Positions 33,175 through 44,517 of a stretch of 64,000 nucleotides of DNA are shown in pieces (within the stretch, counting starts at the first letter, position 1; every line of letters starts with the position of its first letter). Both the position numbers and the translations under genes were made by a program. A model generated the notes under the pieces. That model saw only the letters and a list, made by a program, of their open reading frames with translations. It was not told where the DNA came from and made no database searches. Source of the DNA: Ostrinia nubilalis (Eukaryota; Arthropoda; Insecta; Lepidoptera; Crambidae); NCBI RefSeq assembly GCF_963855985.1, contig NC_087112.1:1242501-1306500 (forward strand), written 5' to 3'.

Positions 33175-36159
33175 ATGTAACCTCTTAAAAACTAGCGTAA
33201 ACGTTTCTTATTTATGAATACTTCGTAATGCTCTACATTCGAGACTTGATTGGTAATGCTCAAAATTTCTTCAACTTTCTTTCTCTTTATTCTAATTCAA
33301 TGACCAGGAGGATCAACTTTAGAATATATTTAAATAATTTTTAAAAGGATTTTCTAGTAAACTGTGTGTAACAGTAAAAGTGAGATTTATAGTTCAATAG
33401 GGTAATTTAAAATTGGTAAACAATTAGGGCCAAGGTAGATTGTAATGTCAGTCGGCTAGGCTAGACGAAGGTAAGTTTCAATAGAACTAAAACTTGGCCC
33501 GATTAGATAATTTTAATATAAAAATGTAATAAATTTTTGGACGAAATTATCTCTAAAAATAAAACAATAATAGGTAAAGGTAATTTTACATGTTATTGTA
33601 CAGATACGAAAAATGTTACGTTATTGTGTTTATTTATTTTGGATATCTACTTTTAGATATTTTTCGGTATGTTTCAATATAAAATATTTGTCTCTTGTTA
33701 CTGTCTTGTACTGAATTGGTTTGCTTAGTTAGAAATTTAGAATATTTAATACTAAGCAATGTGTGTTACCTACGCCGAGTTTTATTCAGTTTTCGGCTGA
33801 AACACAAACTTTCTGACGTAATTCAAAATTGGCAGCTTGTGTAATGAAACAATTAATATTTATTTCCTCGATTCATAAGACAATATTTAATAGAAAGACT
33901 TCAAAGAACTGATTTAAAGATACCCTAGATGCAGGGATTTCCAATTTTCAGTAGTGTGGGGAGCCTAATTTATAAGATTAAAGCATTATTATAACTAGCT
34001 AAGGTCACTTGCCAATCTACTGTGCATGCCAGGATCAGAAGTAACGACAAGTGGTAGCCGTAGTTTTAGTTTCGCTTCAAAAATACTTCTTACTTGCTAA
34101 TTCATTTTATAAATTATGCTCCTCTTGGTAACGTAGTGTCGACCACTTTTTTTAAAGCAAATCTACTTTAATGGTGCCAAACTGTAGCTTTAATGGCACC
34201 ACCCACAAAAAAAAGTCACTTTTATTGATTCGTATTTGATTATTAGAGATTTAATAAAAATTTCAACCATGATTAACGCAGTTGAAATCATGCTTGATCT
34301 TTATCATCCTGAAAAAACTATAATGAACTGTGTAACACGGCTTGTGTTCATTAGGATCTGTAAATTTAGCTAAGTAGGTCTCTTGGTCCTGTTTATCTTT
34401 ATGTCCATTGTCTTTTGGGATTGTTTTATTTTATTAAATACTTACGTGCGTGATATATCGGAGGCATCAATGATTTTTTTACAGTAGGTAGGAAATAATT
34501 AGGTTTTCCTTAAGCACGTCGTGCGCGGCGGTATTGAATGTTACATGATACGCGCTTTCTTATAGAGAAAGTTCGTGATGGATTCAATTAGTTACCTTAT
34601 AAAGCAAAAAAAAACCTAGGTACTTACCTATATGGCACACACACCAAAAGCATTTAATATTGTCCTTATTCGGTTAACCATTAAAAGATACCACTTACTT
34701 ACTTTCATTTATCTTCATTCGTCAACATCCCAATTTTTGTAGTTTAAAATACCTCTTACCATATTTTATGTTTAATATTTTTATGTGGATATTAACCACA
34801 CAGTTGACTGATTCCCAAACGCTGAAAAGGCAGTTTTAGTACCTACATAAACAGCTTCGCTCGTTGGTAATCGCCTCACTCACTAGACAGTTGTCGCTAG
34901 TAGCGCTAGTGTCGACATAATGAAGGGTAGGTAGTATTAAAATCATACAACTCAACCTACCCACTTTATTCAAACGCGTAAATGCCTCATTTACTATACA
35001 ACCACAGTGTTATTAGAGTAGCAAAATAAATGAAAGAAATACCAGTGTACTTCTAGTTCTAAGAAAACCCCTAGAAAGTGTCCTTTTAATGTTTGATAAA
35101 GCGACGTAGCCTAGAATCGTGAACGCCCTCGCCCGTAAATCACATTCCTCTAGAATTAAGACATTTTAACCTTTGAAGATTTTTTGAGTTTACAGAAAAG
35201 GAAGCTTCCAACTTAATTTACCTTTAGAGGCTTCCGGAAAATCTAATGTGCCAACTTTGCAATATGAAGCAAAAGCAATTCTGACATTTTTATTACCATG
35301 GAGGAGAGTTATGAATCTTTACTTTACAATATCACTTGTGCCTTTATTCCTGTGATGCGGATTTTAGTCCGCGTGCGTGTAAAAAAACACGTTGCTAGTT
35401 GCGGACGACTAAGATTTAGTTAGTATTGTGTGTCCGCAGCCAGCCTTCCCGCGTAACGCGTGCGTGTAGTCCGTAATAAGAAAAACATTAACGAATAAAA
35501 CCGCACGCGTGCCGAAATCTGCATCACAGGAAAAAGGCACTAATTTGTAATCTTTTCTAACAAAATAAGTAATTTTTATTATATTAATATTTTGGTCTTT
35601 ACACTGTGTAGCAGTTTCCTAATTTATTACATTTTTGTCTCAAATACAATTGGACTGTTATTCTATTATTTTATAATTACTTTACCTACTTTTAAAGAAA
35701 TAACTAAGTAGATGCCTATTATTGTTGTGCATTCAAAGTTACTTAAAGTTCAAGTAGGTAATGCTATTTGGGAAAAGTGAGATAATTTTAAATATCCAAT
35801 CAAGTTGTATGTGTAAATAATGTACAATATACAAAACTCATACTATGAGGCCATCATTTTAAGTATGTAGTTCCATTTTTATATGCTAGCGAGGTGGCTA
35901 GGTAACTTTGTACATAAATGTGTAAATAAAAACATAAGTGAAAGATATATTTATTCCGTCAATCATATTAAATTGATTATTAATTATCTATTTATTGTTT
36001 AAAAGAAACATTGTAAAATTGTTTTCATATAATTAAAAGATGAGAGAATCAAAACAAGCAATTTTATTTTAGTTGCCCCTAATGTGTAGTATCGAACCCA
36101 ATACAAACAGAAGGAAAATGGGAAAGTTTAAATGAAAGAAAGTATATTTTTGATAATAT
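33175..36159. other. Tail-to-tail interval between Ca-alpha1D and STEEP1, with a MITE
   Basis: No further coding exons were seen. The left part should contain the 3' UTR of the channel gene. An AATAAA is present at 33,558-33,563, but many others occur in this AT-rich DNA, so I do not assign the end of the transcript. A hairpin MITE lies at 35,338-35,540. Confidence 0.45.
35338..35540. mobile_element. Hairpin MITE
   Basis: GTGCCTTTATTCCTGTGATG is mirrored by CATCACAGGAAAAAGGCAC, with AAATC adjoining on the inside. It is a 203-bp GC-rich insertion between Ca-alpha1D and STEEP1. Confidence 0.75.
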
Positions 36160-36807
36160 TTATTTATCAATCAAAGTTCCTCTGACTCTCTTCTCTGTAG
36201 CCTGTGCAGGGGTCTCCGCTTGCCTCTTGTTCATTCCCTTCCTTTCCAACTGCTTCTCAATAATCCTGGCATTGTTAGCATAGCTATCGGCAACCTCCCT
36301 AGCTTCAATTTCATCTTCCTCCTCATCTATAGTTGAAACTGTGACAGAACTGAATTTACCCATATTCTTTGTGTGTTTTGTCACCATAATCTTCTTAGGT
36401 TGAGCCAAAGCGACCTGTTTGTATATGTCTGTAACACCCCCTTCCCCGGCCGACTGAACAAGTGCCCCTCTCATTATAAAGGCAATATTACTGTCTTGAT
36501 CATGCTTGTAGTATAATGGTACAGCACATTTCTTGCACTTTAATCTGTACTGCCTTTCAATACCTTTCTCTCGCTTCAAGTATATCGTCTCGTCTGGGTC
36601 GGAAGTGATTTTGTGAGCGTGTTTCGAGCCGTCAATGACTCTTGCACCATCGGTAGGTCGCAAAGGCAGACGATCTATAGTACAGTCCAATATCAGCGTC
36701 ATTTGACCGCAAATGCAATAGTAAATGTGCAGTGGTTTGGTCTCATTGTACTCCTCTTGGTCTTTCGTGTCTGAACATACAATACTTCTTGATACAACTT
36801 TTGGCAT
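36160..36807 (-). CDS. STEEP1: STEEP1 (CXorf56) homologue, intronless
   Basis: It is a single-exon gene of 215 residues starting [16 protein letters not shown]. The frame is open for 22 more codons upstream, but the MPKVVSRS start matches the family exactly. Two zinc-ligand-like pairs are visible (YYCICGQM and KCKKC). The C-terminal signature [20 protein letters not shown], followed by [20 protein letters not shown], is characteristic. The human protein promotes exit of STING from the ER through COPII. The insect role is not established. Human STEEP1 is 222 residues, so the length fits. The gene is transcribed divergently from Tom40, 513 bp away. Confidence 0.94.
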   Translation of the reverse strand: MPKVVSRSIVCSDTKDQEEYNETKPLHIYYCICGQMTLILDCTIDRLPLRPTDGARVIDGSKHAHKITSDPDETIYLKREKGIERQYRLKCKKCAVPLYYKHDQDSNIAFIMRGALVQSAGEGGVTDIYKQVALAQPKKIMVTKHTKNMGKFSSVTVSTIDEEEDEIEAREVADSYANNARIIEKQLERKGMNKRQAETPAQATEKRVRGTLIDK

Positions 36808-37320
36808 GGTGATAGGAACAGGAGATTTGTAATGAAGAAAATTCACCAAAAATACAGTCTTCTTAGAACACAAACGATAGCCACTAAGACAAGGTAAACG
36901 AAAAGGGTAATGAAATAAAAAATATATACGAATATGAAAATAATTTCAAATCTTGAAGATACCGCGGATTTATCCAAATATTTACGAATTTGTACGCAAA
37001 AATCCGCAAAATGTTTTTCGTGTTTTTTACGAAGTATTTTGACAGTTGACGCTGACAGTTGTTTTCTTTTCACATTTTGTTGTAGCATTGGACCAGTAAA
37101 TTTTAATCCAATTAATGATTTTGAGCGTGTATCCGAACTGAATTTTAGGAGATGATACCGTTATTTTAACGGTATTTTGTCTATGGTTCTTGTTTTAATG
37201 TTGGCACCACTTACTGTCAACTTCACACTGCTGCGATTGTCTTTTATTCCACAGATTTGTTGCACATGTTCATCGATTTCTGTGGAATTTAGGGAAAGTA
37301 ATACCGAAAATCTTGTTAAA
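36808..37320. promoter_or_regulatory. Shared divergent promoter region, STEEP1 / Tom40
   Basis: 513 bp separate the two start codons, which point away from each other, so both promoters and 5' UTRs must lie here unless a Tom40 non-coding exon exists. No TATA box is assigned. The interval contains the CATAGACAA motif (reverse strand, 37,177-37,185), which also recurs in the other divergent promoter region of this window. Confidence 0.5.
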
Positions 37321-40300
37321 ATGGGTGGTATAGCAAGCAGATACCGTGTTCACAATTCAGGGCTTACCAGCACCGATATGAAAAACATAGAAAGTGAGAG
37401 CAAACGTGAAAACCCGGGCACATTGGATGAATTACATAAAAAGACCAAAGGTGAGCTTTTTAGGCGTTTTATCGATATTTTTACATGTTAAATATGGTAT
37501 AGATCCTTTACAGTACCACATACAATGGTTTTTATTAAACATTCAGTCAGAAATGGCTTGTAAACAAACATTTGATGCGCTCGAAAAGTTGGGTTATCTT
37601 GTGATGTAATATAAGCCTTTTCATGGATACAACTATCAGTTCAAGGTCTAAACATACTAAAATATTAATTCATTGCTAAAAAGCACGCTTTACACTTATG
37701 ACATGTCCATTTTTTGCTCAATTTCTCATGCTTGGTGGTCTCATACTGTTTACGATAAGGTTATCGGCATCCCTATTGAGCAATTTGAAGTACCTTCGTG
37801 CCTTTTGAAACTCATGAAAATGCTGCACACTTCTTATGATACTGATAGTACAGTAATAATTTTCAATTCAGCTTATTTACAGAGTTAATAGAATTTAGGT
37901 CAAACCAACAAATAGGTTTCATATCTCAAGTGACATTATTGCTTATTGTTCTTTCATTCAATTGAAAGTCAATTGATTCAATCATAAATTCAATTTCTTT
38001 TTAAAAAGGTGTCTACAATCTTTATCTCTTCCAGTAGATTATAATTTTATGTCTCCAATTTTCAGATGTAATGCCAGTTAATTTTGAAGGAGGCAAATTA
38101 ATGGTGAATAAGGGCATTTCTAATCATTTCCAGGTAAGTTTCATCTTTTACAAATCTTGAAATCATTTCCAATAAGATTTAATTTCAATTTTATACTTTT
38201 AAAGCTTATAACTTTTTACTAATTCAGAATTATTTTTTTCTACTTCCTTAGATGTCGCACACATTAACAATGAGTTCAGCACAAAACGGATACAAATTAG
38301 GAGCCACGTACATCGGCACAAAGCAAATCTCCCCAACAGAGGCATTCCCCGTAGTGCTAGGAGATGTAGACCCAGCCGGCAACGTCAACTTCAATCTTAT
38401 ACACCAGCTCACTTCGGAGATCAGAGTCAAGGGTGCTGCTCAGGTATGTCATTTTTTAGGATTTTTTAAACAAATTACTAATAGACTTGTTAACCCCACC
38501 AGCTAAGATTAACGTAAGCTTGTGTTAATTAAATAAATAGTCCAGCGAATGATGGAATTCAAACAACCACCCCTGGAATTGGCAGTCTGACACTGACATT
38601 GTTGGGCTAATGTAGCCTCCATGTCATGACATGCACTTTTTTGATGATTGCACTGAACATTTTTTTTTTTTCAATTTTATTTTTATGTGATTTCAGATTC
38701 AAGAATGCAAGCTCACCGCCACGCAAGGCACTCTAGAGTACAAAGGCTCGGACTACACAATTGCAATGGCAGTTGGCAAGCCAGACTTCAGTGAAAAGTC
38801 TGCTGTCTTCGTGGGACACTATTTACAGGTAATCTTTAGTTTTAAAACAGAACCCAAGCTTTCACTGACACACAAAAAAACTTAGACAGACCTGTGAGGT
38901 CACTTTTTCATTTGTTGACTTCAAGTGTGGAATTGTGGATGTGCTAAGAGAAAAAAAGTTTCCTTGTATACTTAATTGCATTTAAATTATCTTATCATAA
39001 GTGGCAACTTATGAATTTTGCAGTAAACATGTTATGTATTAATTTTTACTACTGTGTCAATAAAGTTTTTCTTCCTTTATTAAAACATATCCATACAGTC
39101 GTAATTAAAATTTCTTAGCGATTACAGTCGCTTCTCAAACTAAATTTTAACGACTTGAAAAAATTGAACTGCCTAAGGCTTTTTAACACTGTGGATAACA
39201 CTTAGTTCTAAGCACTTTTAGTTATAGTAATTCCATGTATGCGTATTTGTCTTGTTGGTTGTCCTAATAAATAAAATAAAATAACAAACCAAGTTCCGAG
39301 TTTCGAGTGTCCGATATTTCGGCACCGTTGCAAGCAATCCCTCAATAATTATACTGTTAGTGACCATGAAAGTTTATAACAATATAAACAATTTGTGTAA
39401 AGACTCCCTAACATCGTCATCAAACCAAGTGTGTAAAGATACCGTTTTGAATAAACATAATTAATGTTAATCTTACCGGAAAACGCAGCATGGGACGTCC
39501 ACCCACAAGGTGGACCGACGACATCGTAAAGGTATCAGGAAAGCGCTGGACGCAGGCCGCTACCAACCGGGCAACATGGAAAGCATTGGGGGAGGCCTAT
39601 GTTCAGCAATGGCTGTGATGATTATGATGACGAATGAATGTTTGTATTCAGTCGGTGACGCGGCGGCTGGCGCTGGGAGCCGAGCTGGTGTACCAGGCGG
39701 GCGCGCGCGTCATGGGCGGCGAGATTGCCATCGCGTCCGCTGCGGCCAGATATACCATGGACGGTGAGTACTTCAAGGGATCTACGTCAACAAAGTCACT
39801 AGACGTCAGCGTTGCCAGTTTTTTTTTTTCACCAAGTCGGGACTTTGGTACTTTTTAAGTGAAAATAGCGGGATTCTTCCGTCAGAAGCGGGACATAGTA
39901 AAAAAACGTATACAATCAAACGTATCAAATATTTATCTTTTTATTTGACTTAAAATTACGTTTACGTGACAATAGATAGCAAAAGTAGCCATAGAAAATG
40001 TATTTTAACAAAAAAATAATATTTTAAATCAGATTTACTCTATCGTTAAATTCGTCTTTAGAATAAAATAAAGCTTGTAAAAAGAAAAAAAAACTAAATA
40101 TTTATTATTTAGAATAATATGGCGTTTCAAACAATAGTCTGGTGAAGTGAGTGTCTCTCTCCGAAAAGCGGGACCGAGCCTGTCCCGCGCGGGACATATA
40201 AATTTGATTTAAAAATCGGGACGTCTGGCAACGCTGCTAGACGTGTAGTGTAGTCCTGAATTAGTAGGCACTTTTTTATTATTATTTTATAAATATTATA

Positions 40301-41840
40301 GCACATTCCACATAACAGTTTTATTTAATTAATCCGTATTGTTTGTGGCCCCACTTTGGTAAAAACCTCCTCCATCATTTTCCACCTTTCCCTGTCGCTT
40401 GCTATGAGCATAGGCACTTATACACCGTTCCAAATATTGCTTGCCCTAACACCACTTCAGGACAACAGATCAGTTGGTACTAAGAAATAGCTAAAGAAAC
40501 TCCGACACCTTTGTGATTCTGATATTTTGTTATATTTATCTGTTTTCAGATTCCGAAGTGTCAGCCACATTAGGTGCTGCGGGCTTCCACTTGTGCTACT
40601 TTAAGCAAGCTAGTGAACAGTTACAGGTATGCAATCAATATCATAAACAATTTCTACAGCAATTGTTTAGAATGCTAACAAAAAAAACAACTCACACATG
40701 TTTCTATTTTACTGGCAATAAAATTATGAAAAAATAAGCATAATATTACAAGTAACAATAGATTAATATAAATTCTTGGAATAGGCCTTCAATGTGACTG
40801 TTTTGTTCATTCATAAAATCTTACACAGTACTTCATCAATCACTAACTGATATTTTGCTGTTCATTCCACAGATAGTAGCTGAGATAGACACTTCGTTCC
40901 GTGGCATGGAGTCCGTAGGCACTATCGGTTATCAAGTCACCATACCTAAAGCTGAATTGGTCTTCAGAGGTTAGTATCCGAACAGTTATCAGTTTTTTAT
41001 GTCATTTATGTCTATAAATTAAAATTATAAAATTTGAACTAGCCTATTCTAAAATCGTACTTAGGTTTAAATTAATATGCACTGAAGTACGAGTATTCCT
41101 ACTTTAAAATAAAATTGATGTACACTGCTAGTCTTCTTCTTTTTTGATGATGTTGGCAATACACGTCGAGGTCGACTTGATTTGTGCCATTTTCAAGTAT
41201 TTATGTGATACGAGTTACAAAATGAGATCAAGTAATGATATAATGAAGGATGATAGATGATACCCCTTCCCACCCTTTGAGTCTCAGTAAAGTTGTGGTG
41301 CTTTACTGAGACCTCCTATGGACAACTTGAGAGAACCCGAAGAATCACGATGCACTGTTTTGCTTCACTTGCCCACACTCATGCACGTTCACGAACATTC
41401 AATGGTTAATAATCCACCATTATTACACATTAATAGTCGCCTAAACACGAATTTGAGGAAATAAAACAAAACCGCTAACATGACGCTTCAGATTCCCGCC
41501 AAGAAGTCACACTGCTAGTCTAATCATCATTAGCTTAATAAAGTCCATTGCATGAAATACCCCACAATCTGCTTCATCTTACCCTGTCTTCAGTTAGTCA
41601 CATGTTTCAATGTTGTCACTTTCAAGCTGGAAGGCGTCCTAAAGAATGCTTTGCTGATTACGTTACAGAACATTCCTATAAGTTTTGATATTCTTTCCAG
41701 GCATGGCAGACTCCAACTGGAACATTGGAGCCGTTCTGGAAAAGAAACTCCAACCGCTTCCGTTCACATTTGCCCTGTCCGGGATGGCGAACCAGGCAAA
41801 ACAACAGTTCAAGTTCGGCTGCGGACTCATCATCGGTTAA
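37321..41840 (+). CDS. Tom40: Mitochondrial import receptor subunit TOM40
   Basis: This is the beta-barrel channel of the outer-membrane TOM complex, through which nearly all nuclear-encoded mitochondrial proteins enter. Eight exons join in frame: 37321-37450, 38066-38133, 38252-38443, 38697-38828, 39652-39763, 40550-40626, 40873-40969 and 41701-41840 (TAA), for 315 residues. Hallmarks are NFEGGKLMVNKGISNHFQ, GATYIGTKQISPTEAFPVVLGD, SKWN-like DSNWNIGAVLEKKL and the C-terminal strand QFKFGCGLIIG, all typical of the Tom40/porin-3 family. The N-terminus before the barrel is short (about 50 residues), as in insects. The acceptor of exon 5 lies only 33 bp after an RTE retrotransposon relic, and intron 5 holds a hAT MITE. 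Confidence 0.95.
39487..39618 (+). mobile_element. RTE-type retrotransposon relic next to Tom40 exon 5
   Basis: It encodes [20 protein letters not shown], then TQAATNRATWKALGEAYVQQ and WL with stop, the same ORF end as at 4,128. It is followed by a TGATGATTATGATGA tail, and only 33 bp later comes the acceptor of Tom40 exon 5. Confidence 0.85.
39807..40236. mobile_element. hAT-type MITE in Tom40 intron 5, 8-bp target-site duplication
   Basis: CAGCGTTGCCAG and CTGGCAACGCTG are perfect 12-bp inverted ends. The identical 8-mer CTAGACGT flanks both sides (39,799-39,806 and 40,237-40,244). The 430-bp interior has repeated CGGGAC boxes and no open frame. Confidence 0.9.
40329..40412 (-). mobile_element. 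LINE ORF C-terminal relic
   Basis: Read on the minus strand it gives ASDRERWKMMEEVFTKVGPQ followed by TIRIN, a known pattern at the end of lepidopteran LINE ORFs. It lies in Tom40 intron 5. Confidence 0.6.
41123..41522. repeat. Insertion flanked by 13-bp direct repeats in Tom40 intron 7
   Basis: ACACTGCTAGTCT occurs near 41,123 and near 41,509. The roughly 370 bp between looks unlike the rest of the intron. A 13-bp duplication would suit a retroelement, but I recognise no family. Confidence 0.35.
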
Positions 41841-43283
41841 GACAGTGTGTGATGTTAGTGCTTCACCAGTGATGTTACTATGGTGGAATGGTAAATGTAC
41901 GGTGAACATTTTGATGCTAGCGACTGATGCTTGGGTTATATTGATACTTAGCAGTGGTTGTATAAAACCTACTTAAAAATAAGGTAAGTCCATTTGACTG
42001 GGTATTTTTAAATTGTTTAAATGGACTTGGTGATTACAGTCCCAATGTGTGTGCAATTTCGTTACTATTTAATAATGGAAACCCTTCACAAAGTCTAATT
42101 AAGTCGCTATTATCTAAATATCACTTATATTTATCATTCTTATCTCAAGATGTGGTACAGGTCAGTGTCCTACAATACAACTAACGTTAACCCAACAAAA
42201 CTAAATGGTATCCCAAAACATTTTATATCGATGTTACATTTATCGAATTTTATTTTAGCATTTATACCCTATACTTTTATGTGCAAAATTCCATTTTATT
42301 AAATTAGCTAAGTCTCATCACGTTTAGAGCTAAAAGTGTACCATTGACAAAATCAAGTTGCTCGAGTAATAAAATATATTGGTGACGATTCATGATTGTG
42401 ACATAAAATAATTATTGGTGTGGTGATGAAGGATGGTTGTAGTCACTTGTGTTGTTTAGTTTAAAACTACAGGCCAATTCTGATACTTGACATCACATGA
42501 ACGGTAGGAACGGTTCATGATCTGATGACAACAACTTTACTGATGTCAGTGTTAGAATTAGCCCCTTTGACTGTATTTCTGCACTTTGTGTTGTGGATGT
42601 GCGGTAAAGTTTGATTTGGTCGCTCTCGTGTTGTAATAAGAATTTTCCCAAGACTAAAAATGTTAAGATATGCCCATAATAAAATGTTATTCCGTTGACT
42701 CGCGACGAAAACAACGTAATAAACTGTGTAGGTATGTCGTTGCGCCGAGACTATAATTATGCAGTTGTGAATAATGGAAATCTTTAAAAACAAGTATGTT
42801 CAATGTCTCGATTCTTTCTGATAACATAAACGAGAATGAGTATACGATATTTACAATATTTTACACAACCCACAACACAAACTGATTTAATTTTAATTGC
42901 GAATGCGCGAAACCTGCCATCTTGTATTGAGTTATCGGTTTTTCTTATATACTTGTGCGTTTGTTGTATAAAGATTGCTACGCACCAGAACAGCATTTAT
43001 GTAGACATGCCACTCTAGGAGGATTATTTTCCACTTAATTTTATCGTATACTATATGCTATTTTTTACTATAAAATAATATAGTTATTTTTATTAATGTT
43101 TTGAAGTGTGGTTGAGGTTTTTCAGCTCAAAATAATTGTATTTGTATGAATGTTGCAGTATTTGTTTTTCACACTACTCACCAAAGACCTTATTGATTTA
43201 TTTTGCTCATAAATTACTTTTCCTAAATCCTTTTTCTTCTCCTCTGTAACGTGCAATTTTAAGAACTGGCAAGTTATCACACC

Positions 43284-43363
43284 ATAGACAATATTTTTGC
43301 CTTAACAATGATCGCAAACAGTTTTTAATGATTTTTTCTTTAAAAGCAAGTATTGTCTATGGA
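43284..43363. mobile_element. 80-bp hairpin MITE with CCATAGACAATA ends
   Basis: CCATAGACAATA on the left is exactly mirrored by TATTGTCTATGG on the right. This is the only place in the window where two of the recurring CATAGACAA motifs face each other as a clean pair. Confidence 0.65.
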
Positions 43364-43597
43364 CCGAAACCTAGAGTGGCTAACCTGAGTCCTATCGCGA
43401 AGCGTTATGTATGATTGTAGATAGAAAATGGCGTAATGTATATAGGGCCTGTTGTTAAAATGTTTATTTTTAATAGAGTTATGTTAATAAATCAATATGG
43501 TGTTTTATTTATGTATCTTTTGTATTATTTTGCATCATTGAATCTGAGTGTAATTTTAGGAGGGTATTTGTAAATTTGAAAACATTTTGTATTAATA

Positions 43598-43768
43598 AGG
43601 GTTTTCGCGATTGAAAAATCTGCCAGATGGCAATACGTAGACGCGAGGTCCAAATGCTGCATGATTGGTTATTTTTGACATGACATTCAAAATCCACCAA
43701 TCACGCAGCAGTCAGACCCTACATCCACGTCCCGCCATCTGGCGGATTTTTAAATCGCGAAAACCCTC
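43598..43768. mobile_element. Hairpin MITE, TIR AGGGTTTTCGCGATT
   Basis: AGGGTTTTCGCGATT with AAAATCTGCCAGATGG is mirrored by CCATCTGGCGGATTTT and AATCGCGAAAACCCT. The inner part (CCAATCACGCAGCA) mirrors GCTGCATGATTGG too, so nearly the whole 170 bp is a palindrome. Confidence 0.8.
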
Positions 43769-43770
43769 AT

Positions 43771-44517
43771 TATAGCCTGACCAGGAACATAAAAACCCTC
43801 GCCATGTTGCGGAAAACTAATGGTACTAATTTCTTTTAATGGCAACAGTAACTGAAAACTTCATTGACATGTCACCTTGCATGTCAGTCTATTGCTGTCA
43901 AAGTGTAAACAAACTTTATTTTAAATGTGCGCAATTGGTTTTATGAATTAAATTGCTAAAATATTTTTATAGTCGTGAAAGAAAAGTGGTTCACAATGTG
44001 TTAAAGTATTTGTCGAAGAGAAATACTAAGGGTTCGGACAATATTTTCATTGAATAATGTTTCCGACAAAGGTTGTCAAATTGACTGACATGTTTATCGT
44101 ATAGTACAGTCCACTATGAAAATTAGCTGTGGTTTGTTTCAACTACCTATTTTAAAAATTTTTGTCACTTTCTAAGTGTTGAATTTTATGGGATTGGGAA
44201 AGAAGTACCGAGTTTGAAGCGTTCATGAGCAGACATTGCAGTTGAATATTCAAGTTCTGAATTTGATTATTGATGAATAATAAAATAAATTCTACTAGCT
44301 CGATTGATGGTTTCATTTAATTTATTTAAATCAGGTTACTTAAAATAATATTTTTTCGTTAATTTATGAAAATATCAAATTAGCACGTAATCCTGAATCC
44401 TGATACATAAAGTTAGCCTATTAATTTAACACAGGTACGACTGTACTCAGTGTTGCACTATCAAATGCAATTGACGCGCCTCTATGCCAGGGTTTTTATG
44501 TTCCTGGTCAGGCTATA
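43771..44517. mobile_element. MITE with 28-bp TIRs and TA ends
   Basis: TATAGCCTGACCAGGAACAT with AAAAACCCT at the left is mirrored by AGGGTTTTTATG with TTCCTGGTCAGGCTATA at the right. The interior (about 690 bp) has no convincing frame. It directly abuts the previous MITE. Confidence 0.8.
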
